A stretch of 64,000 nt of DNA from Nitratireductor aquimarinus (lineage in GTDB: Bacteria; Pseudomonadota; Alphaproteobacteria; Rhizobiales; Rhizobiaceae): contig NZ_JAFKDE010000015.1 of NCBI RefSeq assembly GCF_017255295.1, positions 1-64,000 of the forward strand, in the 5' to 3' direction. The position numbers and the translations under genes were made by a program. This document shows positions 16,284 to 26,525 of this stretch, piece after piece; the stretch's first letter is position 1, and the number at the start of each line of letters is the position of its first letter. The notes below the pieces were generated by a model. It saw nothing but the letters and a program-made list of their open reading frames with translations, did no database searches and had not been told where the DNA came from.

Positions 16284-18503
16284 ATGAACCAGTTGAAGCC
16301 GGTCACGAAAGAATTTTCCGTTGATGGCGGACCGACTGGGCAGATCGCCGCCGTGGGGCCGGACCGTTTCGTCAATCGCGAATTCTCCTGGCTACAGTTC
16401 AATCGCCGTGTTCTCGGCGAGGCGCAGAACGAAAACCATCCGCTGCTTGAGCGGCTGCGTTTCCTGTCGATCTCGGCCGACAATCTCGATGAGTTCTTCA
16501 TGGTGCGCGTCGCCGGTCTTGCCGGTCAGGTGCGCGAGCACATCGCCACGCGCAGCGCCGATGGCCGCACGCCGGAAGAGCAGCTTGAGCATGTGCTGCG
16601 CGAGGTGGCCGGACTGCAGAACGACCAGCACGCCAGCCTGAATGCACTGCTTGACCTTCTGCGCAAGGAAGGCATTGAACTGGTGCGCGCCGATGCGCTG
16701 AACCCAGTCGACATGCAATGGCTCGAAGATCACTTCATGGAAGCGATTTTCCCGGTTCTGACGCCGCTTTCCATCGACCCGGCGCACCCGTTCCCGTTCA
16801 TCCCGAATCTCGGCTTCTCCATTGCGCTCGAACTCCAGCATGAGGGCGAACTGGAGCCGATGACGGCGCTTCTGCGCCTTCCGGTGGCGCTCAAGCGCTT
16901 CATCCAGCTTCCGGTGCACAATGGCACGGTGCGTTTCATCACGCTGGAAGATGTCGTCAACCTGTTCATCGGCAAGCTGTTCCCCCGTTACAAGGTCATC
17001 GGTTCGGGCACGTTCCGCCTCATTCGCGACAGCGATATCGAGGTGGAGGAAGAGGCCGAGGATCTGGTGCGCCTCTTCGAATCGGCGCTCAAGCGCCGCC
17101 GCCGCGGCTCGGTGATCCGGATCGAGTTCGACGACGAGATGCCCGAAGGCCTGCGCGACTTCGTCGCCAGCGAGCTGGGCGTTGCCGAAAACCGCATCAC
17201 GGTTCTGGAACGGCCGCTGGCGATCAACCAGATTTCCGAGATCGTGAAGGTGCCGCGCGAAGACCTGCTCTTCTCGCCCTACAATCCGCGTTTCCCGGAG
17301 CGCATTCGCGAGCATAATGGCGACTGTTTCGCCGCCATCCGCGAGAAGGACCTTATCGTCCACCACCCGTATGAATCCTTCGATGTCGTGGTGCAATTCC
17401 TGCGCCAGGCGTCGCTGGACCCGGAAGTGGTGGCCATCAAGCAGACGCTTTACCGCACCTCCAATGACAGCCCCATCGTGCGGGCGCTCATCGAGGCGTC
17501 GGAGGCCGGCAAGTCGGTCACGGCGCTGGTGGAGTTAAAAGCCCGCTTCGACGAGGAAGCAAACATCCGCTGGGCGCGCGATCTGGAGCGTGCCGGCGTG
17601 CAGGTCGTGTTCGGCTTCCTCGAACTGAAAACCCACGCCAAGATGTCGCTCGTGGTGCGCCGCGAGGAAGGCAAGCTGCGCAACTACTGCCATCTGGGCA
17701 CGGGCAACTATCACCCGATCACCGCGCGCATCTATACGGATCTGTCCTATTTTACGGATGATCCGGAAATCGCGCGCGACGTGGCGCAGGTGTTCAATTT
17801 CATCACCGGCTACGCCGAGCCCGATGGCGAAATGCGCATTGCCGTGTCGCCATTCTCGCTGCGCAACCGATTACTGGACCACATTCAGGCAGAGATCGAG
17901 CATGCCCGGTCGGGCCGTCCGGCGCAGATCTGGATGAAGATGAACTCGCTGGTTGATCCGCTGGTGATCGATGCGCTCTATGAAGCAGGGCAGGCGGGTG
18001 TCGAGGTGGATCTCGTGGTGCGCGGCATTTGCTGCCTGCGCCCGCAGGTGCCGGGGCTGTCCGAGCGCATTCGCGTGAAATCCATTGTCGGCCGCTTTCT
18101 GGAGCACAGCCGGATCTACTGTTTCGGCAATGGCCACGGCCTGCCGTCGGATGAGGCGATCGTCTACATCTCGTCCGCCGACATCATGCCCCGCAATCTG
18201 GATCGGCGGGTAGAAACCATGGTGCCGATCACCAACCCCACCGTGCATGAGCAGGTCATCGGGCAAATTATGCTCGGAAACATCATGGACAATCAGCAAA
18301 GCTTTGAAGTATTGCCGGATGGAACTTCGCGGCGCATTATGCCCGACGAGGGAGAAGAACCGTTCAACGCTCAGGAATATTTCATGACGAATCCGAGCCT
18401 ATCCGGTCGCGGCAATGCCTTGAAGTCCCATGCGCCGAAGCGGATCACCGCTTTCAGAAAGCGCAGGAAAGCGGACGTCGGGCCCGGTTCACCAACGGAC
18501 TGA
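16284..18503 (+). CDS. ppk: Polyphosphate kinase 1
   Basis: 739 residues from ATG 16284, after GGCAGGA. N-terminal domain with [15 protein letters not shown], head domain, and two phospholipase-D-like C-terminal domains. The autophosphorylated His is near residue 450 in LKTHAKMS, and a second conserved His near 607 in [16 protein letters not shown]-type [14 protein letters not shown] is also present. It makes inorganic polyphosphate from ATP, reversibly. The ppx gene follows and overlaps its end, so synthesis and breakdown of polyphosphate are encoded together. The upstream region carries a possible Pho box. Confidence 0.96.
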   Translation: MNQLKPVTKEFSVDGGPTGQIAAVGPDRFVNREFSWLQFNRRVLGEAQNENHPLLERLRFLSISADNLDEFFMVRVAGLAGQVREHIATRSADGRTPEEQLEHVLREVAGLQNDQHASLNALLDLLRKEGIELVRADALNPVDMQWLEDHFMEAIFPVLTPLSIDPAHPFPFIPNLGFSIALELQHEGELEPMTALLRLPVALKRFIQLPVHNGTVRFITLEDVVNLFIGKLFPRYKVIGSGTFRLIRDSDIEVEEEAEDLVRLFESALKRRRRGSVIRIEFDDEMPEGLRDFVASELGVAENRITVLERPLAINQISEIVKVPREDLLFSPYNPRFPERIREHNGDCFAAIREKDLIVHHPYESFDVVVQFLRQASLDPEVVAIKQTLYRTSNDSPIVRALIEASEAGKSVTALVELKARFDEEANIRWARDLERAGVQVVFGFLELKTHAKMSLVVRREEGKLRNYCHLGTGNYHPITARIYTDLSYFTDDPEIARDVAQVFNFITGYAEPDGEMRIAVSPFSLRNRLLDHIQAEIEHARSGRPAQIWMKMNSLVDPLVIDALYEAGQAGVEVDLVVRGICCLRPQVPGLSERIRVKSIVGRFLEHSRIYCFGNGHGLPSDEAIVYISSADIMPRNLDRRVETMVPITNPTVHEQVIGQIMLGNIMDNQQSFEVLPDGTSRRIMPDEGEEPFNAQEYFMTNPSLSGRGNALKSHAPKRITAFRKRRKADVGPGSPTD

Positions 18504-20034
18504 CGAGCGCTTACTCTTGGGCATAGCTAATTCTCAGGGCCGGCTTCAGGACCGGCGTCCCGTTTCGGTCATCGATATCGGGTCAAACTCGATTCGCCTC
18601 GTGATCTATGAGGGAATCGCGCGCTCTCCGAGTGTGTTGTTCAACGAAAAAATGCTTGCCGGCCTCGGCAAGAGCATCGTCACGACCGGGGAACTGGATC
18701 CCGAAGGCGTGACAAGGGCTGTTGGCGAATTCCGCCGCTTTCGCGCGCTGTCCGAGCAGGCCGGCGCGCAGTCTCTCCATGTGCTCGCCACCGCGGCTGC
18801 GCGTGAGGCGAAGAACGGTCCGGACTTCATTCATCGGGCCGAAGAAATCCTGGGCACGGACATTCGCGTGCTCACGGGCCGCGAAGAGGCGAAATACTCC
18901 GCCTACGGCATCATGTCTGGCTTCCACAAGCCAAGCGGCATTGTCGGCGATCTGGGCGGCGGCAGTCTCGAACTGGTGGATGTCGAGGGCTATGACCTGG
19001 AAGACGGCATCACATTGCCGCTGGGCGGCCTCCGGCTCAAGGAGATGTCCGACAACTCCGTCGCCAAAGCGGCGCGTATCGCCCGCGATGAGCTGGCCCG
19101 CGCCCCGTGGATGACAGACGGGGCCGGGCGACCCTTCTACTGCGTGGGCGGCACCTGGCGAAATCTCGCCCGCCTGCACATGCTGGAGACCGGCTATCCG
19201 CTCGAGGTGATGCACCACTACGAGATGGACATCGAGCAGTCGGTCGATTTCCTCAAACGCGTTGCCGGCGGTGTGGACCGTTTTGCCGGCATCAGCCACA
19301 TCTCCAAGAACCGCCGCGCGCTTCTGCCTTATGGCGCAACGGTGCTGCAGGAGATCATCCGGTCCTCGCAGCCTTCCAAAATCGTTTTCTCCGCGCTCGG
19401 CGTGCGCGAGGGGTATCTCTATTCGCTGCTCGAAAAGGAAGACCGCAAGCGCGATCCGCTGCTTTCGGCGGCCGAGGAGCTGGCGGTGCTGCGTTCGCGC
19501 TCTGTCACCCATGCACGGGAGCTCGCGGAGTGGAGCGGACCGGCGATGAAGGCGCTCGGCATCGAAGAAACCGAGGAAGAGGCGCGCTACCGCAGGGCCG
19601 CCTGTCTTCTAGCCGATATTGGCTGGCGGGCGCACCCCGAATATCGCGGCACGCAGTCGCTGAACATCATCGCCCACGGCTCCTTCATCGGCATCGATCA
19701 TCCGGGGAGGGCCTTCATTGCGCTTGCCAATCTGTTCCGGCATGAGGGGCTGTTTGACGATGCGCTGTCACCGCGCATGCGCCAGCTTGCAACGCCGCTT
19801 TATGTGGAGCGTGCGCGCATTCTGGGCGGCCTGCTGCGGGTGGTCTATCTGCTCACGGCCTCGATGCCGGGCATCATGCCCAAGCTGAAATGGGAAAAGC
19901 GCGATGACGGCACAACCGTGCTTCTCATCCCGCATTCGCACAGGGCGCTGATGGGTGAGCGCCCGGTCGGCCGCATGGCGCATCTGGCCAGGGTGACGGG
20001 GCTCAAGCTCGCGCTGGAAGTGGCCGAAAGCTAG
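18430..20034 (+). CDS. ppx: Exopolyphosphatase / pppGpp phosphatase family
   Basis: 534 residues if the only early ATG (18430, inside ppk) is used; TTG 18517 would give 505 residues, closer to the family's length, so the start is uncertain. The actin-like ATPase fold shows [18 protein letters not shown] (phosphate 1), the [13 protein letters not shown] loop, and [12 protein letters not shown] (phosphate 2), followed by an HD-like C-terminal half. It removes terminal phosphate from polyphosphate; pppGpp may be a second substrate. Partner of ppk. Confidence 0.9.
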   Translation: MRRSGSPLSESAGKRTSGPVHQRTDERLLLGIANSQGRLQDRRPVSVIDIGSNSIRLVIYEGIARSPSVLFNEKMLAGLGKSIVTTGELDPEGVTRAVGEFRRFRALSEQAGAQSLHVLATAAAREAKNGPDFIHRAEEILGTDIRVLTGREEAKYSAYGIMSGFHKPSGIVGDLGGGSLELVDVEGYDLEDGITLPLGGLRLKEMSDNSVAKAARIARDELARAPWMTDGAGRPFYCVGGTWRNLARLHMLETGYPLEVMHHYEMDIEQSVDFLKRVAGGVDRFAGISHISKNRRALLPYGATVLQEIIRSSQPSKIVFSALGVREGYLYSLLEKEDRKRDPLLSAAEELAVLRSRSVTHARELAEWSGPAMKALGIEETEEEARYRRAACLLADIGWRAHPEYRGTQSLNIIAHGSFIGIDHPGRAFIALANLFRHEGLFDDALSPRMRQLATPLYVERARILGGLLRVVYLLTASMPGIMPKLKWEKRDDGTTVLLIPHSHRALMGERPVGRMAHLARVTGLKLALEVAES

Positions 20035-20095
20035 AGTTTTTGCAGTCAGACGGTTTTGCCTGAAACCTGCATAAATTCGGAAAATCAAAAAGATA

Positions 20096-20124
20096 GAGCG
20101 GAGAGCTGAATCAACTCTCCGCTC
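20096..20124 (-). terminator. Terminator of rnd (minus strand)
   Basis: A 10 bp perfect stem GAGCGGAGAG / CTCTCCGCTC with a 9 nt loop. Read on the minus strand it is followed by TATCTTTTTG, a usable T-tract. It lies between convergent ppx and rnd. Confidence 0.7.
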
Positions 20125-20165
20125 GCAATATTCCTTGGGACAGGACGTCCGTTGAGGTGCCTGGA

Positions 20166-21347
20166 CTATTCAGCCGGTTCGCGCTGAGCGCCCGCCGCAG
20201 GCTCGAATATCTCGATCTTGCGCCTGTTGAAGCGCAGGGCGAGTTCGCCGCGCACCAGTTTCAGTGCTTCATCGCCGAACACTTCGCGCCGCCAGCCGGA
20301 CATGGCCGGAACGTCGGCATCCTCGCCGTCAGCGGCAATGCGGTCGATATCATCGCTGGAGGCCAGCATCTTGGCGGCAACGCCCTGACGGTCGGCGACA
20401 AGCTTCAGGAAGACCTTTAAGAGCTCTGCTGCGGCTGCGGCGCCTTCCGGCGCCTGCGGTGGGCGCGGCAGGCGGGGAAGCTCTTCCTTCGGCAGCGCCA
20501 TGGCCTTGGCGACCGCGCCCAGAAGACCGGCGGCAGCGCCCGAGCGCTCCCAGCCTCTGGGGATCGTGCGAAGCCGGCCGAGTGCTTCCGCATCACGCGG
20601 CTGCTGCTGTGCCACTTCGTAGAGCGCATCGTCCTTCACGACACGGCCGCGCGGCACATTGCGTTCGCGCGCTTCGCGTTCGCGCCAGGCCGCAACGTGC
20701 TGGAGAATGGCCAGCTCGATGGGTTTCTTGACGCGCAGCTTCAGGCGACGCCAGGCGTCGTCCGGATGCGGATCGTAAGTCTCGCGGGCGGTCAATACGG
20801 CCATCTCCTCATTGAGCCAGTGGGCGCGGCCCTCGCGCTCCAGCTGCCCCTTGAGGTGCTGATAGACATCAATCAGATGCGTGACGTCGGCCAGCGCATA
20901 GCTGAGCTGCTTGTCGGAGAGGGGGCGTCTACGCCAGTCGGTGAAGCGCGACGACTTGTCGATGCGCGCACCGGTGATCTTGGCGACGAGCTGATCGTAG
21001 GAAACGCTGTCGCCGAAACCGCAGACGGATGCCGCCACCTGCGTGTCGAACAGCGGGTGCGGGATCAGCTTGCCCAGATGGTAGACGATCTCCACATCCT
21101 GACGCGCGGCGTGGAACACCTTGACGATGTTCTCGTTGGCCATCAGCTCGAAGAAGGGTTTCAGATCCAGCCCGTCGGCAAGCGGATCCACCAGCGCCGT
21201 GACACCGGGTGCGGCCATCTGGATCAGGCAAAGCTCTGGCCAGAAAGTCGATTCGCGAATGAATTCGGTGTCGACGGTGACGAAATCGGACTGCTTGAGC
21301 GCGGTGATCGCGGCTTCGAGGTCTTTTTGCGTAGTAATCAGCTGCAT
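20166..21347 (-). CDS. rnd: Ribonuclease D
   Basis: 393 residues. The DEDDy 3'-exonuclease motifs are visible: VTVDTEF (Exo I, Asp and Glu), FHAARQDVEI (Exo II) and LSYALADVTHL (Exo III, with Tyr). HRDC-type helical domains follow at about 205-290 and 300-370. It trims the 3' ends of tRNA and other small RNAs. The start MQLITTQKDLEAAI is typical of alphaproteobacterial RNase D. Confidence 0.93.
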   Translation of the reverse strand: MQLITTQKDLEAAITALKQSDFVTVDTEFIRESTFWPELCLIQMAAPGVTALVDPLADGLDLKPFFELMANENIVKVFHAARQDVEIVYHLGKLIPHPLFDTQVAASVCGFGDSVSYDQLVAKITGARIDKSSRFTDWRRRPLSDKQLSYALADVTHLIDVYQHLKGQLEREGRAHWLNEEMAVLTARETYDPHPDDAWRRLKLRVKKPIELAILQHVAAWREREARERNVPRGRVVKDDALYEVAQQQPRDAEALGRLRTIPRGWERSGAAAGLLGAVAKAMALPKEELPRLPRPPQAPEGAAAAAELLKVFLKLVADRQGVAAKMLASSDDIDRIAADGEDADVPAMSGWRREVFGDEALKLVRGELALRFNRRKIEIFEPAAGAQREPAE

Positions 21348-21403
21348 TCTGCTTCTTTAGGTCATGCGGAGGAAAAAGGAAAGAAAACGCTGTGCAACAC
21401 GGC

Positions 21404-22693
21404 TTATCCGTCGTTCGCAGGGCGGGAGTTCCGGCTGCGCCGGGCCATGCGCATGAAAATGGGCGAGGTGCGCAGGAGCGCTGCAAAGCGCGGGCGATGC
21501 GCCCTCGGCACGGCCGGGCGCGCGCGCATCCGGTAGATCGTGACGACGATGAGAACCGCATAGATGAGGGCGGTATAGGCAAACAATGCATGCGGGCCGA
21601 AACGCTGCATGAGAAGCGAGGCGAGCAGCGGGCCTGCCATGGCCCCGACCGAATAGAAGAAGAGCAGTCCGGCCGCCAGCTGCACGAACTGGTCCTTCTT
21701 GGCGTGATCGTTGGCATGGGCCACGGACAGCGAATAGAGCGACATGGCGAACGCGCCGAACAGGAAGACGAGCAGCATGTTCGCCGTGCGGTCATCGCCC
21801 GCAAACCAGACGATGATGAGCGCGGAGATCAGCGCACCAATGGTGGTTCCCAGCAGGATCTGCCGCCGGTCGCGCCGGTCTGAGAGCGCGCCCAGCGGAT
21901 ATTGCATCACCGCGCCGCCGATGATGCCCGCGCTCATGAAAGTGGCGATCTCCGACACGCTCAGGCCGATGGACTGGCCGTAAATCGGGCCGACGATGCG
22001 GAAGGCGCTGTTGGTGAGACCGACGGAAAGGCAGCCAAAGGCGGCAAGGGGCGAGATGCGCCAGACGGCCGGCAGGTTCAGGCTGAACTCGGCCGGGGGC
22101 TTGGGGTTGGAGCGGTCGGCCATGGAGACCGGCACCAGCGAAAGGGTGATCATCATGGCCATCACCGCGAAGACCGTGAACCCCTCAATGCCGAGCGCGG
22201 GAAGCATGTATTGCGAGCCGGTCACAGCACCGATGTCGATGATGCGATAAACGGCCAGAAGGCGGGCGCGGTTGCTGTTGCTCGCAGCCGAGTTGAGCCA
22301 GCTCTCGATGGTGGTGAAAAGGCTCGAAAAGCAGATCCCCGAGAGAAAACGTATGGCGATCCACGCGATGGGATCGACGAACAGAATGAGAAGCAGGGAG
22401 CCTGCCGCTCCCATCGCCGCGAGCGCCGCAAAGGCGCGGATATGGCCGACGGCCCGCAACAGGCGCGGCACGCACAGGCAGCCAATCAGAAACCCGGCGA
22501 AATAGGCGCTGCCCATAAGGCCGATCAGCGTTTCGGAAAAACCTTCTTCCGCTCCGCGCAGCGCGATCAAAGTGCCCTGAAGCCCGTTGCCCGCCAGCAG
22601 GATGCCTGCAGCGATGAGAAGCGGGATCAGCGGGCGAAGGCTGGACATGGCGGAAGGCCCGGTATTGGCGGCGCGGCCGGTCGCGCCCTTCAT
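21404..22693 (-). CDS. MFS transporter
   Basis: 429 residues with 12 predicted membrane helices. The loop between helices 2 and 3 (CVPRLLRAVGHIRAF) and the central GALSDRRDRRQILLG are typical of the major facilitator family. The pattern resembles the YcaD-like group. The substrate is unknown. The start is uncertain: MKGATG at 22693 or MSSLRP at 22648; neither has a clear ribosome site. The C-terminus ends in an Arg-rich cytosolic tail. Confidence 0.82.
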   Translation of the reverse strand: MKGATGRAANTGPSAMSSLRPLIPLLIAAGILLAGNGLQGTLIALRGAEEGFSETLIGLMGSAYFAGFLIGCLCVPRLLRAVGHIRAFAALAAMGAAGSLLLILFVDPIAWIAIRFLSGICFSSLFTTIESWLNSAASNSNRARLLAVYRIIDIGAVTGSQYMLPALGIEGFTVFAVMAMMITLSLVPVSMADRSNPKPPAEFSLNLPAVWRISPLAAFGCLSVGLTNSAFRIVGPIYGQSIGLSVSEIATFMSAGIIGGAVMQYPLGALSDRRDRRQILLGTTIGALISALIIVWFAGDDRTANMLLVFLFGAFAMSLYSLSVAHANDHAKKDQFVQLAAGLLFFYSVGAMAGPLLASLLMQRFGPHALFAYTALIYAVLIVVTIYRMRARPAVPRAHRPRFAALLRTSPIFMRMARRSRNSRPANDG

Positions 22694-22798
22694 GATCGAG
22701 CTATAGGCCGGGCTGTGCCAATTCTCTTGAGCCAGGCGGGTGGGCCGATCATCCCAGCCGCCTCATTCGCGTCAAACGTCGCCGTGCGTCGTCGGGCG

Positions 22799-23485
22799 TC
22801 AGTCGTCGTCGGCGTCCGCCAGCATGCCGTCCACCAGATGGATGCGCCGGTCCATGCGCGCCGCCATGTCCAGATCGTGCGTTACAGCCACGACCGTCTT
22901 GCCGCGCTCGGTAACCAGGTCGCGCAGGGTCTGGAACACCTGTTCGGAGCTTTTCGAATCGAGGCTGCCTGTCGGTTCGTCGGCGAAAACCATGGGCGGA
23001 TCATTGGCGAGCGCCCGGGCGACGGCGACACGCTGCCGCTGGCCGCCGGAAAGCTGGTAGGGTTTCTTGTCGCAATGGTCGGCGAGGCCGAGCATGGCAA
23101 GCAGATCGCCGGCGCGGTCGCGCATCTGCCGCCGCGAGAGCCTGCCGAGCTTGCGCATCGGGATCTCGACATTCTGACGGGCGGTGAACTCGGGCAGAAG
23201 GAAGTGGAACTGGAAGACGAAGCCGAGCATCTCCAGCCGTGTGCGGGCAAGCTCGGCATCGTTCATGGGGCCGGTGTCGCGGCCCTCGATGGTGAGCGTA
23301 CCACTGGTTGGCCGGTCGAGCAGGCCAAGCAGATAGAGAAGCGAGGATTTGCCAGAGCCGGAGGGGCCGGTAATGGCCACGAATTCGCGCTCGGCAACGG
23401 TTAGCGAGACATCCCTGACCAGCGTCACCGGGATGGTTTCCGGCAGGATGCGGGTCAGATTGCGGGCTTTCAGAAGCGCGGTCAT
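22799..23485 (-). CDS. ABC exporter ATP-binding protein (LolD/MacB/DevA type)
   Basis: 228 residues. Walker [10 protein letters not shown], signature LSGGQRQRVAVARAL, Walker B VFADEP, and the switch His in VAVTHD. The LLYLLGLLDRPTSG segment is typical for the type VII ABC group (LolD, MacB, DevA). It overlaps the permease gene by 4 nt (ATGA). With the adaptor and permease upstream it makes an ABC exporter in the order adaptor, permease, ATPase, as in DevBCA systems. Confidence 0.9.
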   Translation of the reverse strand: MTALLKARNLTRILPETIPVTLVRDVSLTVAEREFVAITGPSGSGKSSLLYLLGLLDRPTSGTLTIEGRDTGPMNDAELARTRLEMLGFVFQFHFLLPEFTARQNVEIPMRKLGRLSRRQMRDRAGDLLAMLGLADHCDKKPYQLSGGQRQRVAVARALANDPPMVFADEPTGSLDSKSSEQVFQTLRDLVTERGKTVVAVTHDLDMAARMDRRIHLVDGMLADADDD

Positions 23486-24723
23486 GAGGCCCCCCGAATG
23501 ATGTCGACCGGATGAAGCCTTGCCGCCTTGCGCGCGGGCAGATAGCCGGCAATCGCAGCCGAGCCCAGCGCGAAGGCCGAGGCGATGGCATAGTGCAGGG
23601 CGCTCCAGGCTATCGGCAGTTCGGTCATCTCCTGGCCGCCGGCATCGAGTTCGAAACGGATTGAGGAGAGGGCGTAGGTGAGGGCAAAGCCCAGAACCCA
23701 GCCCAGAATGGAGCCGGCAGCGCCAATGGCGATGCCCTCGATCACGAACATGCGCTGCATGTCGCTGCGGCTGAAGCCGAGGGATTTCATGATGGCGATG
23801 TCGCGCGCCTTCTCATGGGTGATGGTGGAGACGATGTTGAAGATGCCGAAACCGGCCACCAACAGGATTGCCGCCACCACCGCATACATGATGACATTGC
23901 GCACCACGAAAGCCTCCATGATGGCCTCGTTCGCCTCCTGCCAGGAAACGGCCTTGTAGCCGAGTTCCGCCTCAATGCGCTGGGCGGCTGTCGTTGCGGC
24001 GTAGGGATCGCGCAGTTTGATGCGAATGTCGTTGATGGCGTTGGTCCGCTCGGAGAGGATCTGAGCATTCTTCAGGAGGAGATAGGCCTCGCCCTCGTCG
24101 CGGGCCGTGGTGCCGGTGTGAAACAGGCCGGTGATGCGGAAATTGCGCGTCAGGCCCGAAGACGAGACCGCCGTGACCGTGTCGCCGAGATCCGCCCCCA
24201 GCTTGTCGGCCATGCGGTCGCCCATGACGATGTTGTTGCCGCCTTCGGACAGGGTGGCGAAACTGCCACGGGTGAAATCCTCGACAATGGGCGAGATGGT
24301 GCGTTCCGTTTCCGGTTCGACCCCGACAAGGGCGGCGCCCGCCTCGCGGCCCTGATAGCGCACCACGCCCTGTGTTCTGAGGCTCTGCGCGACATTGCCG
24401 GGCACCCAGCCTTCCAGCCAGGCCAGCGCCGCAGTGGGGTTGATGATGCCGCGCCGGTCGTCGGGCGGGCGCAGGCCGGATATCGCGGCCGCATCGAACG
24501 CATCTTCGGCCGGCTGGCGGCGGGCGCTGCGGCGCTCGTCGGTGATCTGCACATGCGGCATGGTGTCGATGAGCTGTTCGACGAAATCGTCCTGGCCACC
24601 CTGCATGAGCGCCGCCATGGCGATGGAAAAGCCGACACCGACCGCCACACCGATCACCGCCACGAGCGTCTGTCGCCCGCGACCGACGATGTGGGTCATC
24701 GCGATGTCGAGGATGAGGCGCAT
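23482..24723 (-). CDS. ABC exporter permease (FtsX/MacB/LolC-like)
   Basis: 413 residues: one N-terminal membrane helix (about 17-40), a large periplasmic domain (about 42-280), then three C-terminal helices of the FtsX fold. The coupling segment HEKARDIAIMKSLGFSRSDM is the landmark of the family, and the end reads PARKAARLHPVDIIRG. These permeases transmit motion to the periplasm rather than forming a channel. Operon with adaptor (1 nt away) and ATPase (4 nt overlap). Confidence 0.88.
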   Translation of the reverse strand: MRLILDIAMTHIVGRGRQTLVAVIGVAVGVGFSIAMAALMQGGQDDFVEQLIDTMPHVQITDERRSARRQPAEDAFDAAAISGLRPPDDRRGIINPTAALAWLEGWVPGNVAQSLRTQGVVRYQGREAGAALVGVEPETERTISPIVEDFTRGSFATLSEGGNNIVMGDRMADKLGADLGDTVTAVSSSGLTRNFRITGLFHTGTTARDEGEAYLLLKNAQILSERTNAINDIRIKLRDPYAATTAAQRIEAELGYKAVSWQEANEAIMEAFVVRNVIMYAVVAAILLVAGFGIFNIVSTITHEKARDIAIMKSLGFSRSDMQRMFVIEGIAIGAAGSILGWVLGFALTYALSSIRFELDAGGQEMTELPIAWSALHYAIASAFALGSAAIAGYLPARKAARLHPVDIIRGAS

Positions 24724-24724
24724 G

Positions 24725-25726
24725 TTATTCGGCCTCTATGGTGACGGGCGTTCCGTCTTCCAGCGTATCGGGGTAGGGGGTGATGATCTGCGCCCCGGCA
24801 TCGAGGCCGGAGAGGATCTCGATCCGCTCGGTCCCGCGAATGCCGGTCTCGACCGTCACCCGCTTCGCTGCGTCATTCTCGACGACGAAAAGGTCATTGC
24901 CATGGAGCGTCAGCGCCGGCACGAGGAGCGTGTCCTTCACCACGCGGGTGATGATGTTGGCGTCGACGGACATGCCGATCATGAGCGGCGTGTCGTCCGG
25001 CAGGGCGAGGCGCACGCGATAGGTGCGGGTAACGGGATCGCCCTTGGGGGTAATGCTGTCGACTATCGCTTCCAGTTCGCGGCCCGGAAAGGCGTCCGAG
25101 CGGATCAGCACGTCCTGATCGGGCTCTATGCTCGGAATATCCTCCTCATTGACCTCGGCCACCACAATGCGCGGCGTGAGCCGTCCGACCCAGAACAGGA
25201 CATGGCCGGGCTCGGCAATCTCGCCGATTTCCACGTCCTGACGCAGAACCATGCCGTTGCTTGGTGCGCGCAGCGTGTAGTCCTCAAGACGCGCGGTCTG
25301 GCCGGCGATCAGCGCTTCCACCTGACTTACTTCCGCGCTGGCGCGTTCCAGCGCCGTCACACTGGTGACATTGCGTTCCACGAGCAGGGTCAGCCGGTCG
25401 CGCTCATCCACCGCCAGCTTGTAGCGGGCCTTCAGTTCGGTGAGGATGGCTTCGGCCTCGGTGGCGTCGAGCCGCGCCAGAATGTCGCCGGTCTCAACGC
25501 GCTCGCCCTCGCAATTGCAGACTTCGACGATGCGTTCGCGCACCAGCGAGGTTACCTTGGCCCAGTTGCGCGGCTCCACCACCCCGGAAGCGAACACGAT
25601 GTCGGCGGCGCTGCCCCTTTCAGGACCGGTCACTGCGACAGGGGCGGGCTGGTTGTGATACCAGAAAGCCGCACCGGCAGCCGCGGCAAGCAGAATGGCT
25701 GCTAGAAAGAGGCGGAGGAATGTCAC
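24725..25726 (-). CDS. Periplasmic adaptor (HlyD/MacA family) of the ABC exporter
   Basis: 333 residues from GTG 25726, which has AGGGAG 6 nt upstream; a longer frame exists but has no ribosome site. One N-terminal membrane anchor (about 4-22), lipoyl half-motif near IVFASGVVEPRNWAKVTSLV, a coiled hairpin at about 85-140, second lipoyl half near LRAPSNGMVLRQDVEIGE, then beta-barrel. Adaptors link the inner-membrane permease to an outer-membrane duct. A divergent TetR gene probably controls the operon. Exported compound unknown. Confidence 0.85.
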   Translation of the reverse strand: MTFLRLFLAAILLAAAAGAAFWYHNQPAPVAVTGPERGSAADIVFASGVVEPRNWAKVTSLVRERIVEVCNCEGERVETGDILARLDATEAEAILTELKARYKLAVDERDRLTLLVERNVTSVTALERASAEVSQVEALIAGQTARLEDYTLRAPSNGMVLRQDVEIGEIAEPGHVLFWVGRLTPRIVVAEVNEEDIPSIEPDQDVLIRSDAFPGRELEAIVDSITPKGDPVTRTYRVRLALPDDTPLMIGMSVDANIITRVVKDTLLVPALTLHGNDLFVVENDAAKRVTVETGIRGTERIEILSGLDAGAQIITPYPDTLEDGTPVTIEAE

Positions 25727-25783
25727 GTCGTTCTCCCTGACAGCCGCAGGAGGCGGCAAAATAAATACGATGCATATCTGTAT

Positions 25784-25796
25784 CGAAATTATTTCG
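25784..25796. promoter_or_regulatory. Candidate TetR operator
   Basis: CGAAAT-T-ATTTCG is a perfect 6+1+6 palindrome between the divergent adaptor and TetR genes. A looser inverted pair ATAC...GTAT lies just left at about 25765-25783. Placement suits autoregulation and repression of the exporter. Confidence 0.45.
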
Positions 25797-25865
25797 GTCG
25801 TACAATTGCCTTTCTCATGCTGAGAGAGGCTTCGCTTTGATCTGACGCAACGATGGAGAAGAACC

Positions 25866-26525
25866 CTGTCCGGCGACACGCAAAATTCGCAGGGTAAGGC
25901 ACGCGGCCCGGGCCGCCCCCGCGATCCGCAGACCGACGCGGCCATACTCGATGCCGCGCTCGGGCTTTTCGTGGCCAACGGGCTCGATGGCGCGAGTTTT
26001 GAGAAGATCGCGCGCGAGGCCGGTGTAACCCGCGCCACCATCTATCGGCGCTGGTCGACGCGCGAAACGCTGATCGCCGATGCGCTGGGGCGGCTGAAGG
26101 AAAATGCCGAGCAGGATTTTGGCGAATGGCGGGCGCTGCCGCTGGAGGTGCTGGTCGGCATGATGATCGATTACGGGCCGAAGGGGTGGGTGGAGCACGA
26201 TGCGCGTCGGCTTCTCGCCCGCATCATCGGTTCCGTGCCGGATGCGCCCGACCTGCTCGGCGTCTTCTGGGAGGTTTATCTCGCGCCACGCCGCGCCGCC
26301 TTCAATGTGATCGTGGAGCGCGCACGCGATGAAGGCGCGCTGCCGGCCGACACGGATGTGGACATGTTTCAGGACATGTTCAGCGGCGCACTGATGTATG
26401 AGCTTCTCTTGAAGCCCGGGGCGAAGACGGAGGAGGGGCTGCGAAGCTACTTCACCCGCCTTCTCAAGGAACTCGGTCTGGGCGATGCGGTCGCCCGCCA
26501 TCTGGCGAACGCACAAAGTGCTTAA
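25866..26525 (+). CDS. TetR-family transcriptional regulator, probably with a CTG start
   Basis: 219 residues if started at CTG 25866, which has GGAGAAG 4 nt upstream and gives a complete TetR N-terminus (GKARGPGRPRDPQTDAAILD then the HTH ASFEKIAREAGVTRATIYRR). The first ordinary in-frame start, GTG 25971, would remove helix 1 of the DNA-binding domain. An ATG at 25853 is out of frame and ends after 14 codons, so a frameshift is the alternative. The C-terminal domain resembles TetR_C_11-like ligand domains. It probably represses the divergent exporter. It overlaps the lipoprotein gene end by 4 nt. Confidence 0.75.
   Translation: MSGDTQNSQGKARGPGRPRDPQTDAAILDAALGLFVANGLDGASFEKIAREAGVTRATIYRRWSTRETLIADALGRLKENAEQDFGEWRALPLEVLVGMMIDYGPKGWVEHDARRLLARIIGSVPDAPDLLGVFWEVYLAPRRAAFNVIVERARDEGALPADTDVDMFQDMFSGALMYELLLKPGAKTEEGLRSYFTRLLKELGLGDAVARHLANAQSA

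Noticed and set aside
25853-25894. Short ATG frame before tetR
   Set aside because: It ends after 14 codons and is out of frame with the TetR domain; kept only as a hint of a possible frameshift.
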